This document shows positions 36,509-51,747 of a stretch of 64,000 bases of DNA, piece by piece. Position numbers and translations under genes: made by a program. The notes under the pieces are model-generated. The model was not told the DNA's origin, did not search any database, and saw nothing but the letters and a program-made list of their open reading frames with translations. Each line of letters starts with the position of its first letter. Position 1 is the stretch's first letter. Origin of the DNA: Chondrilla cf. caribensis (taxonomy: Eukaryota; Porifera; Demospongiae; Chondrillida; Chondrillidae); the NCBI GenBank assembly GCA_964020155.1, contig OZ026549.1, positions 432,133 through 496,132 on the forward strand. The letters are read 5' to 3'.

Positions 36509-39500
36509 ATGAGGAGTTTACCTATAGTCTGTAGTGTACTACTGGTGTGTGGAGTGTTCACCACTAATGGAGAATCAGGTGAGGAACAGATGTAGTATGT
36601 GTGTGAGGATTATACTGTGGACATACAATGGCAGACTGTGAGATGTGGGAGAGTGGTAAGTGTGAGGAGAGGAGTGGTTGTGAGGGGGAGAGGAGGACTG
36701 GTCATGAGGGAGAGAGGAGGACTGGTTGCTAGGGGGAGAGGAGGGCTGGTTGTAAGGGTGAGAGGAGGACTGGTTGTGAGGGTGAGAGGAGGACTGGTTG
36801 TGAGGGTGAGAGGAGGGCTGGATGTAAGAGGGAGAGGAGGACTGGTTGTGAGGCTGAGAGGAGGACTGGTTGTGAGGGTGAGAGGACTGGTTGTGAGGGT
36901 GAGAGGAGGACTGGTTGTGAGGGTGAGAGGACTGGTTGTGAGGGTGAGAGGAGGACTGGTTGTGAGGGTGAGAGGACTGGTTGTGAGGGAGAGGGGAGGA
37001 CTGGTTGTGAGGGTGAGAGGACTGGTTGTGAGGGTGAGAGGACTGGTTGTGAGGGTGAGAGCAGGACTGGTTGTGATGGAGAGGGGAGGACTGGTTGTGA
37101 GGGTGAGAGGACTGGTTGTGAGGGTGAGAGGACTGGTTGTGAGGGTGAGAGGACTGGTTGTGAGGGTGAGAGGAGGACTGGTTGTGAGGGTGAGAGAAGG
37201 ACTGGTTGTGAGGGTGAGAGGACTGGTTGTGAGAGTGAGAGGAGGACTGGTTGTGAGGGAGAAAGGAGGACTGGTTGTGAGGTTGAGAAGAGTTTAGACA
37301 ATGAAGAGTATAAGTGAGTATGGATATACTCTGTGTGTTGGGATTGTGCAAGAGGAATCATGGTGAGGATTAGGAATAGTTCAAAGAGGGGTTGATGTAC
37401 TGCATGTATTAAGCTCAAAAATTGAATATTTGTAATAGAAAGTGTAATCAAACTTTGAATGTCAGCATATTGGCTATTATATGCACTTACGTACTATACA
37501 AGTAGGTTGTAGCATTAGTATTAGATTGACCCCAATATTACTACTGTTATGGTTTAGCAATCTTGTCTGGTTACTAAATGAAAGCTCGACACTCAAGTGT
37601 ACACCGTTACTGGTACAACAGTATGAGCCTCTTCCACAATATAAAGAAAATGGTTGCCATTGTAGTCCTGCGTATTGAGAGGCTAGCTCAAGATACACAT
37701 CTAAAATGAAATTGAATACTTCCTTAAAGACCAAGTTTACTGATCACAGGTACATATATGTGGTCAGGTATAGTCTAAGAGTACATTTTCTGTGTAGAAG
37801 CATGACTTAACATTTATTGTATAGACAAAAACACACTAGCTGAATTTTCCATATGGACTTTCACAAACCCTCTTTCTATTTCAAGTACATTTTACATTTG
37901 TTACCAACAACACAGCAACAACAATTGGATTTTAACGCCATTTACTTATGTCAGGCTACGTTTACACGACGATTGTCTGCAAAACGATTCTTGCGGCTCC
38001 GTATCCGTAACAAATATTTCGCATTTACACGGATCGGCACTCGTTCAATAATTATATGCGGATGGTGGAAAAAATGGCTGACGTGTCACGTAACTTTGGT
38101 AACAGCTGCTTTTTCTCACTTTGAAGTAAAGAAAAGTTGAATTTGTGTGACAAAAAGTTAAATTTGTGTGACAAAAAGTTGAATTTGTGTGACGAAGATC
38201 AAGCAATGGCCAACGCAAGCATTTCTCTTGGACTGATGACGAAGCTGAGCTCCTTCTAAACATCATGCTTGAATATAAGACGGAAAAGATCTTCTTCGGA
38301 ACCGAAATTCACCATTACACGAGGACGATTCGATACCGGATATGAAAACTCCTGCTTTTATTTGCGGATACAAATGTTTGCGGATATGGGAAACGTTTTC
38401 ACCGTAACCGCAACATATTTTATGGGAATAATTGCGGATACAAGAGGAATCATTGTCGTGTAAACATAGCCTCAGTGATGACAGCAGAATACAATAGACA
38501 GGAGCACTGAAGCTACATATCGTACAATTCATAAAAATGCGAATATTTAATCATATACCCTCAAATGTATCCAGTTGGCTGGGTTTTTTTTCAAAAAAGT
38601 ACCAGTATTTACCAAAAAACATTTGTACATGCATATGTACCCCATCCACTCATTTCACAAACGGATTGTGAAGCACGTATGCACACAAATTGTCCATCCA
38701 TTTCTTCTTTCCTTCATTAGTTGTCAATTTCTTAGTTGAATAAATAGTTGACTGAACAAAGCAGAAGTGTGTAGGTGTGGTTAAAACCTTGACCTTAACA
38801 AGTGTTTGGTTTTGTTTTCTGAAAAATTTTAATATTTGGTGAATAGTCATGATGGCTTTAGCATTAAATAAACATGAGTACCACAAATACCCAAGTGGAC
38901 ATGAATACCCAATATGAGCAGAATTGCAAACTATCAGATGACCTCAATTCCACAATTTAGAGGGATCATGTTTACTAGAATGCTAACCATTATCACCTAG
39001 TTCAGGGAAGAGACCAAGAGGCTTGAACCATGTTATGAAGAATAGTACAAATGTACTTACACTCACTGCATAATATGGGTGCTCCTAGGAATAATGTGGA
39101 ACATTACTCACATGTACGTACACATTAGAAAGAAGTTCTCTTTTTCATGAATTGTGCCATATCTCCAAGCTGATAAATAAACAACTGTAATGGTATTACA
39201 GTGAATATTCATTAATTCGCCGCAATTGATTCGAGTGATATTTTGGTGGAGTAATGATATGGCAGATTATACTGATCCTCTTCAGGATGTCTCCTACCAT
39301 TCGTCGTGCAACTTGTACGTTCTGCGCCGTCTTGGATAAACAATAAGTGAGTATTTCTTACATTGTCGTTGGATTCCTCTTTCTGTTATCAGAAATCTAC
39401 TTCTTCTGCTTCATTGTCAAGTGAATTTAGAATGCTTTGCTATTTTGCTCTACACTAGCACAACTTCTTCAAACTTGGTAAATTATCTGTAACTGAAGCC

Positions 39501-42500
39501 CATACAAAAGTGCAAATTGGTACACAGAAGAATTGGAGATGGCGGAAGTGCAAAGATGGCGGATTAGTTGTATAGCGTAGCTATACAAGCAAATTCATTT
39601 AATAATAATATGGCAGATAAAACAGTTTGGCGGATTAACGAATATTCACTGTATAATGATTTGGAAATTAATCAATTTCAGAGAGAGGGTCTGTACTGTG
39701 CATCTGGTACTTGCGCTATTTATACAGTTGGTGTGGAATACTTCAGGCTAGTGTCTGAGTATTCCAATGGTGATACAAACTACAGATGCCTAGTATTGGG
39801 GTGGTATATGTACTTGCGTAGTGCTATCACAACATAAGTTCTTAAATTTTCCTTTATTGCAAAATACTCCATTTTAGTTAGTGATTGTTAAAACATAAAA
39901 TTAGAAATAAAACTATTAATATTAGCACACTCTCTCCCTCCACAGTTCCTACTCCTAATGTGGTGATTGATGGATACACAGTCAGTTCAACCCTCAACTC
40001 CACAGCTACTCTACCACTAGGAACAAATGTTATTCTAGTTTGTAGAATCAGTGGAATACCACATGGACTACAGATTAACTATAACTGGACATGTCCAAAT
40101 GAACCGTGTCAACAAACAGGATATGCTGGGAGAAAGATCAACAACAATATTATAGCCATCAACATAACCTCTACAAGTGATGGAGGGACATACACCTGTA
40201 ACGTCACTGCTCAAGGAAGGGAAGATAGTCAACAGTTTCAACTAAATGTTACTGGTCAGTGTTTGCAAGTGCATATTACTAGTACAGTGTGCACATACCC
40301 ATGGTGATACACTGGTCTACTTCATACTGTGTACTTTAGGTGGTCAAGTTGTTCACAGTTATGGGAGACTGATATTCCATGAGAGAGCCATCACTGATAA
40401 ACAACAACTACAACCACCAAACAATGATAGTGGAGATGGGAGGATTGAGTGTAGAGTGAGCAGTGGAAATGCTATGTTCATATATTATGGACGCACTGTA
40501 CCAACTGACACTAGTGGAGATGTTTATCAGATCATAAGTGGATCTACTGCTACTGTAGTCATAAGACATAGAGTTTACAACAATTTTGTGAATTTTGAAA
40601 TGAATTGTGCTGGTATCTACCACTATCTGTTCCTATCCAATGGTGAGTAGTGTATCGTGTGAGGACAGACTGTATTATGTGGTAATAGCATCCGTTACCA
40701 TAGAAACAGTACTATTATACAGCAATTTTATAATGTATGAAGTGTTAGCAACGAATGCTATACTGGTTAAGACATGGACACTCGGGCATTATGACATATA
40801 AAATACACTTGCACACACACACTTCGCGCCCTCTGGACTCAGTAATTTATATGTCATAATGCCCTCGTGCCCATGTCTAAACCACTAAGTAGCAGTGGTG
40901 AGATTGAAGCAATTGAAGCAAACTTGTCCAGGTCAAGGACCAAAGAGTTCTCAACTGCAACAGTAAAACAAACATACTTAATATGTCAATATGTTGTAGA
41001 ATGTATTGAAGTTTTGAAAAACTCGGTGAACTGCATCTTGTAATGACAAATCCAATACTTGCATACATACGTATGCACAACAATGGAACCCTGGATTATC
41101 TGAACCACAAAACTCAAAATACATGAATGTTGCATAAAATATTGCATCAGCCATTCCAATAATGGACTATGTGTAAATTTGACTGGCTAAAATGGATCAG
41201 ATATAGGTATACAAATTTAAACTGATGAATTGGAATTTCCTAATGTTCCTTGGTGTAGTGTTCGTATATGTGGCTCCTGTACATGCTTGTCCACTTCCTT
41301 TACAGGTACCCTCCCTGATGTCTCTATAACTGGTACAACCAGTACTGATAACAGTATCACTGTGAACATTGGTACCATACCTAGTGGTATTGACAGGGTT
41401 ATCATTGGATATCACAGACTGGACCTTGGAGTACCAGTAGCAGGAGAGTATGTGAATAAGAGATCAATAACATTCTCCTCACTGGTACCTGGTGCTAAGT
41501 ACAGGATCACAGCATGGGGACTTGGTGGAAGTGGTGATAGAAGAAGGAGTCAGTCACCAGCTGTGAGGGAGGTTACTACAATGGAACAAAGTGAGTTGAT
41601 GCAATGGTCAGTTAATTGGGCACATAAGCAGTGTGCACACATCACTAATCAGTGGATAAATGCCTACAACATCTCATACACATACATCCTACACAGATCC
41701 ATCTCCTCCAAGAAACCTCACTAGAACTAGAGTGTTTGATCATGGGATTGAACTAAACTGGATACCACCTAGAGAACCTAATGGAGACATACGACATCAC
41801 ATCATCGAATACACTACACAAAATGGAACACAACAAGAGATCAACACTACAAACAACATCAACTACTACAACTTAACAGGACTAGAGAGAGGACAGACCT
41901 ACAACAACATCACAGTGGTAGCTGTCAACTCAGCTGGAGATGGGGGAGGAAGTCAACCTATAACAAGTTATGTACACACCCCAACAGCGGAGAGTACAAG
42001 TGAGTTAGAGTGGGGGGTATTGGATACAAAGCATCAAAATTTGTATGCAACTTACAAAATCATCATTATAAACTGTTAAACCTTATCTTCAATCATTTAC
42101 CTTGATCAAATTGACATGACATGCTATGATGGAAAGGGAAGTGACTTGTGTTTGAAAACTTACCTTAGTCACACAATTAGCACTGTAGAATTCGATTGAT
42201 AATACTATTAGTATAATCTTGCCTGACGCCACATGTACACCTACATCATAATATTAAAACAGACATTCCAACACTACAGGTCCTCAAACACCAGCAGCAA
42301 CAGCAGCAATAGCAGGTGCAGTGGTGGGAGTTGTCGTCGTAGTCCTAACAATACGGCTGGTAGTGGTAATGATAGTGGTGTTGGTGGTGAGACACAAGAA
42401 GATGCAAAATCGCAAAGAGGATGCCTATGATAGAGTTTTGCACCACTACGAACCAGGAGGGGACAACAACTTTCATAAAACTATAAACAGCAGTGTGGGA

Positions 42501-43184
42501 AACACATCAGAAGAAGGAGATGATGACGGGTCTATAGTGGAAGACAACAGAGGACCTACGTACGACGATGTTGAACAATCCACAAAAGAATCCAGGCACA
42601 TTTTTGCATTTCACCCTCAACAACATGTCGGCACAGGAACACACACCATCACTCAACCAGGCGGGAAGACTACAGGTCTAGGTTCACTATCTACAGGATA
42701 TGATGACTCTTTTATGGACTCACAACAATATGATGCCATAGTCGTGCACACCACCACCCAACCAGGAGGGAAGGCTACAGGTGTAGGACCAATTTCTGCA
42801 GAATATGATGATCAGGACACTAAAACTGACTCTCAACAATATGATGATATACTCACACACACCACCACCCAACCAGGAGGGAAACAAACAGATCTAGGGC
42901 CAATTTCTGCAGAATATGATATTGTGGACCACAGAACTGACTCTCAACAATATGATGATGTACTCACACACACGATCACCCAACCAGGAGGGAAGACTGA
43001 TGGTCTAATGCCAATATCTGCAGGATACGAGGATGTGGACTCTGGTTGTACCAACACTACACCCACAATAACTGAACAGAGAACAAAGACATCACATATT
43101 GGACAAGTTGTCTATACTGTTCCTGACAAATCGAAGAAGAAGAAGAAGAAAGGAAAGAAGCCAGTTATGAAGAGAAAGGAATGA
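36509..43184 (+). CDS. R7: class B receptor with four tail cassettes and Arg in the membrane segment
   Basis: Exons: 36509-36578 (signal peptide), 39946-40254 (Ig1), 40340-40642 (Ig2), 41306-41590 (FN3-1), 41697-41999 (FN3-2), 42280-43184 (membrane and tail); 724 residues. No Thr/Pro stalk exon is visible between 42000 and 42279, so FN3-2 appears to join the membrane exon directly; phases allow this. The membrane segment contains an arginine (VLTIRLVVVMIV). The tail has four TQPGGK cassettes instead of three and about eight tyrosine motifs, ending KKKKKKGKKPVMKRKE. Intron 1 is 3.4 kb because of a long minisatellite and two inverted-repeat elements; the Ig2-FN3-1 intron has a third element. 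Confidence 0.85.
36660..37300 (+). repeat. Intron-1 minisatellite of R7 (largest copy)
   Basis: About 28 copies of 21- and 24-base versions of the unit GAGGACTGGTTGTGAGGGTG. Reading frames across it are artefacts. Confidence 0.9.
37950..38476. mobile_element. Inverted-repeat element in R7 intron 1 (first)
   Basis: Left end CAGGCTACGTTTACACGACG and right end GTCGTGTAAACATAGCCTCA are inverted copies. The interior has further complementary segments and three direct copies of AGTTGAATTTGTGTGACAAA (38136-38190). Non-autonomous; no transposase seen. Confidence 0.75.
39200..39651. mobile_element. Inverted-repeat element in R7 intron 1 (second)
   Basis: Ends CAGTGAATATTCATTAATTC and CGAATATTCACTG are inverted repeats with TA on both sides. 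An ATG-initiated open frame near the right end spans the terminus and is not judged a gene. Confidence 0.7.
40760..40890. mobile_element. Short foldback element in the R7 Ig2-FN3-1 intron
   Basis: Two ~38-bp arms, near 40765-40801 and 40846-40884, are imperfect inverted copies around GGGCATTATGACATATAA. The intron is about 660 bases, against about 180-330 in paralogues without an insertion. Confidence 0.6.
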
Positions 43185-43374
43185 TTTTCACTGGAGTACC
43201 AACTTGAGAAACGCTATCGAGCACTGAGACAAACAAAAGCAAACTTCCTATGTGCATACAAATCCTGAACAATTGTACACAGCAGTGGATGTAACCACAA
43301 AGAAGCTAAATGAGCATTAATGTGTGTGTGTTTGTGTTTACCTGTTTGTGTTTGTTTGTGTTTGCTTGTTTGTT

Positions 43375-43428
<54 letters not shown>

Positions 43429-44594
43429 AGGCATGTAACCACATTCCCACAGTTCATGTCACTTTGACAGTATTTCCCATTTTGGCTTCATGTAGTAGCT
43501 GCATATTAACACATACATGAGCATGGCTGTACCAGCAATATTTTAATACTATTCTAATTATTATCACCTTCATATGTACACAGTATATCACATGTACACA
43601 GTTCATGTACAAAGTTCATGTTCATGTACATACAAACTCCTCACAATGTAGTGAGGGACTACAGTATACAATATATATACACATCTCACACATGAACTAC
43701 ACAACACAATAGGTCCACTCAATTGATCTGTACTGACCAGCAATACAGTCACACTAGGATCATCATAGTGGGGAGGTGTACAAATATGCCATACTACAGA
43801 GTAGTCTGGTAGGACCAACCATACAATGTATAAATGGACAAATACAAGTGTCATTCAACAAGGTCTTCACTGTGACCACAACCACACACCATACATGACC
43901 ACACCGGAGGAATGCCAATACAGTCCACTACATGGATAAAAACCACACAATAGAATAATTGAATTGAAAGAATAATAGACTGGAATAACATCAAGATTGT
44001 GAGAAGAAAGATGGATGGAAAGAAAGATTCTGGAGAGCATTTACATCAAATTAAAACAGTACAACCTTTGGACTCGGGTTTTCCCCTTGATCAAATTTGG
44101 ACTGATTTGATTAGACCATCACACTAATAACTCTGATTGGTTATCATTTCACACCTATCAAGTTTTGTTGTCACATGAAGTTTTGTAAGCAGCCTGAAGA
44201 AGCCCAAGAGGGCGAAATGTTGCAATTGATTTGCCAACAAGTGAGGTGTGTAATTGTCCAAATAAATAGACATCAATCTACACTACATACATGCATGCTC
44301 AAATAATCTGAGAATTGATTGGTGTTTAAAGGGCCCAGGTCCGTCAGGATGACCTCTAGCGCAACAACTCCAAATAAGGAGAACACACACTGCACTAACC
44401 CAAGAAGAGACCCCATTTGAGGATCATGACCTGTGGTGCACATTTATGGTTTCATAGCACCATTTTCTTTTGTAAACAAACTAATGGGCAGCCATTTCAG
44501 TGCAGGTGGTGGAGATTTGGTGAGAGCAACTGATAAGACATCGATCATGGGTGATTGGTTGAGGTGGGGATGGAGCTAGTACCCAGCTGTTAGC
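43185..44594 (+). repeat. Class B 3' flank, copy 4, with TG array and 388-bp insertion
   Basis: Matches other class B flanks; TG-like array at 43318-43426. The insertion at 43898-44285 is listed separately. Confidence 0.7.
43898..44285. mobile_element. 388-bp insertion with 8-bp target duplication
   Basis: CATACATG flanks both sides (43890-43897 and 44286-44293). Paralogous flanks read straight through CACACATGCTCAAATAATC. The insert contains GCCTGAAGAAGCCCAAGAGG next to GCGAAATGTTG, a motif style seen in some short non-coding transposable elements. It has no clear terminal inverted repeats. Confidence 0.6.
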
Positions 44595-46115
44595 CAGAAG
44601 GTGGTTACTACAAGGGGAGTTGTGGGGGAGGTCACTGCAAGGGGAGTTGTGGGGGAGGTCACTACAAGGGGAGTTGTGGGGGAGGTCACTGCAAGGGGAG
44701 TTGTGGGGGAGATCACTGTAAGGGGAGTTGTGGGGGAGGTCACTACAAGGGGAGTTGTGGGGGAGGTTACTGTAAGGGGAGTTGTGGGGGAGGTTACTAC
44801 AAGGGGAGTTGTGGGGGAGGTCACTACAAGGGGAGTTGTGGGGGAGGTCACTACAAGGGGAGTTGTGGGGGAGGTTACTACAAGGGGAGTTGTGGGGGAG
44901 GTAACTACAAGGGGAGTTGTGAGGGAGGTCACTGTAAGGGGAGTTGTGGGGGAGGTCACTGCAAGGGTGCAAGGGGAGTTGTGGGGGAGGTCACTACAAG
45001 GGGAGTTGTGGGGGAGATCACTGCAAGGGGAGTTGTGCGGGAGGTCACTACAAGGGGAGTTGTGGGGGAGGTCACTGTAAGGGGAGTTGTGGGGGAGGTT
45101 ACTGCAAGGGGAGTTGTGGGGGAGGTCACTGCAAGGGGAGTTGTGGGGGAGGTCACTACAAGGGGAGTTGTGGGGGAGGTTACTACAAGGGGAGTTGTGG
45201 GGGAGGTAACTACAAGGGGAGTTGTGAGGGAGGTCACTGTAAGGGGAGTTGTGGGGGAGGTCACTGCAAGGGGAGTTGTGGGGGAGGTCACTGCAAGGGG
45301 AGTTGTGGGGGAGGTCACTACAAGGGGAGTTGTGGGGGTGGTCACTGCAAGGGGAGTTGTGGGGGAGGTCACTGCAAGGGGAGTTGTGGGGGAGGTCACT
45401 ACAAGGGGAGTTGTGAGGGAGGTCACTACAAGGGGAGTTGTGGGGGAGGTCACTACAAGGAGAGTTGTGGGGGAGGTCACTACAAGGGGAGTTGTGGGGA
45501 AGGTTACTACAAGGGGAGTTGTGGGGGAGGTCACTACAAGGGGAGTTGTGGGGGAGGTCACTACAAGGGGAGTTGTGGGGGTGGTCACTGCAAGGGGAGT
45601 TGTGGGGGAGGTCACTGCAAGGGGAGTTGTGGGGGAGGTCACTACAAGGGGAGTTGTGAGGGAGGTCACTACAAGGGGAGTTGTGGGGGAGGTCACTACA
45701 AGGAGAGTTGTGGGGGAGGTCACTACAAGGGGAGTTGTGGGGAAGGTTACTACAAGGGGAGTTGTGGGGGAGGTCACTACAAGGGGAGTTGTGGGGGAGG
45801 TCACTACAAGGGGAGTTGTGAGGGAGGTCACTACAAGGGGAGTTGTGGGGGAGGTCACTACAAGGGGAGTTGTGGGGGAGGTCACTGCAAGGGGAGTTGT
45901 GGGGGAGGTCACTGCAAGGGGAGTTGTGGGGGAGGTCACTGTAAGGGGAGTTGTGGGGGAGGTCACTGCAAGGGGAGTTGTGGGGGAGGTCACTGTAAGG
46001 GGAGTTGTGGGGGAGGTCACTGTAAGGGGAGTTGTGGGGGAGGTCACTACAAGGGGAATTGTGGGGGAGGTTACTACAAGGGGAGTTGTGGGGGAAGTTA
46101 TTGTAAGGGGGTGAA
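44595..46115 (+). repeat. 27-bp minisatellite upstream of R8 (about 56 copies)
   Basis: Largest array in the window, with ACTACAAGG, ACTGCAAGG and ACTGTAAGG variants. A nine-monomer block of 243 bp is repeated in tandem, marked by GGGGGTGGTCAC near 45335 and 45578. Both strands are open over more than 1 kb solely because of the 27-bp period. Confidence 0.95.
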
Positions 46116-46166
46116 GTAGGTTGAGACCATATTCATGTGACAGACAAAATTATAGGGCATATACTA

Positions 46167-46341
46167 CAGTTGAACCTCTCTATTACAAACCTCTGAATTG
46201 CAGAAACGTCTATAATAAGGACACCATTCTCTGTCCTGGTGTAGTACTGTAGTATATTAAGTGACCTATGAATTGAGGACACCTCAGTAATAAAAACTAA
46301 AATCAAGGTCCCAAAGTGTCCTTAATAGAGAGGTACCACTG
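46167..46341. mobile_element. 175-bp inverted-repeat element with TA target duplication
   Basis: Ends CAGTTGAACCTCTCTATTA and TAATAGAGAGGTACCACTG are imperfect inverted repeats flanked by TA. The flank upstream of R5 shows the empty site (CATATATCACAAAC). Confidence 0.8.
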
Positions 46342-46420
46342 TATCACAAACGTGCTAGGCCTACTAGTGGGTCACAATTAAGGTTATCAGGTAATTCAGG
46401 TGAAAATAAATCCCAGTACG

Positions 46421-46456
46421 CTATATAGGCACACTGGATAGGTTTCAGCATCAGTA
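46421..46456 (+). promoter_or_regulatory. Putative R8 core promoter
   Basis: CTATATAGG with TATATA at 46422-46427, then ATCAGTA about 29 bases downstream and ATG at 46494. Layout and neighbouring CACTGGATAGG block match R7. Confidence 0.45.
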
Positions 46457-46493
46457 AAGACAGTACCTCTGAAACAAGTAGTAGCAGAGTGAG

Positions 46494-51191
<4,698 letters not shown>

Positions 51192-51372
51192 TTACTGCAA
51201 GGGGAGTTGTGGGGGAGGTCACTACAAGGGGAGTTGTGGGGGAGGTCACTACAAGGGGAGTTGTGGGGGAGGTCACGACAAGGGGAGTTGTGGGGGAGGT
51301 GACTACAAGGGGAGTTGTGGGGGAGGTCACTACAAGGGGAGTTGTGGGGGAGATCACTACAAGGGGAGGTGT
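51192..51372 (+). repeat. 27-bp minisatellite upstream of R9 (about 7 copies)
   Basis: Same unit as upstream of class B genes, about 375 bases before the R9 signal exon. Confidence 0.9.
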
Positions 51373-51747
51373 GAAAGTTGATAAATGCACTTTAGACTGC
51401 TTTAGAGTATCTACAAAGTACAACTAGTGGGATTCATGTCAGCAGGAGAAATAGCAAGAAGTAGGTGGTCTTTTAACAGATCATGTGCCAACAGCAGGTA
51501 ATAAATATTTGGACCAGAAGGCACAGTACAGAAATAGTTGACCTCACTCACACTCAGTAATAATATAATGGTATACAGGCATTAGCTATATGCAATAGAA
51601 TAGTCATTGTAGGTACAACTCTAATTATATTATATAATAAATCAACTAACAGGTCAGATAATGTTGTTAAATAATCTACTTAAAGCCCTATAAGTGTGCA
51701 AGGAATTACTGAAGCAAAGACACTTGTGTGGCTGTTCAGTGGAGAAG
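51373..51747 (+). repeat. Class C 5' flank, copy 1
   Basis: Conserved before R9, R10 (55310-55709) and R11 (60925-61326), for example AGAAATAGC and GTAGGTGGTCTTTTA. It contains CCCTATAAGTGTG about 60 bases before the ATG, a possible TATA-type element. Confidence 0.65.

Noticed and set aside
39568..39837. Open frame (MADKTVWRINEYSLYNDLEI) as a small gene
   Set aside because: It crosses the right terminus of an inverted-repeat element and lies inside R7 intron 1.
44944..46119. Long open reading frames on both strands (GGGHYKGSC-, GEVTTRGVV- or PTTPLVVTS-type repeats), likewise at 29864-30726, 54416-55357 and 60202-60940
   Set aside because: They are produced by a 27-bp tandem repeat whose period is a multiple of three; all frames stay open and copy number varies freely between flanks. 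No start context, splice sites or conserved protein features.
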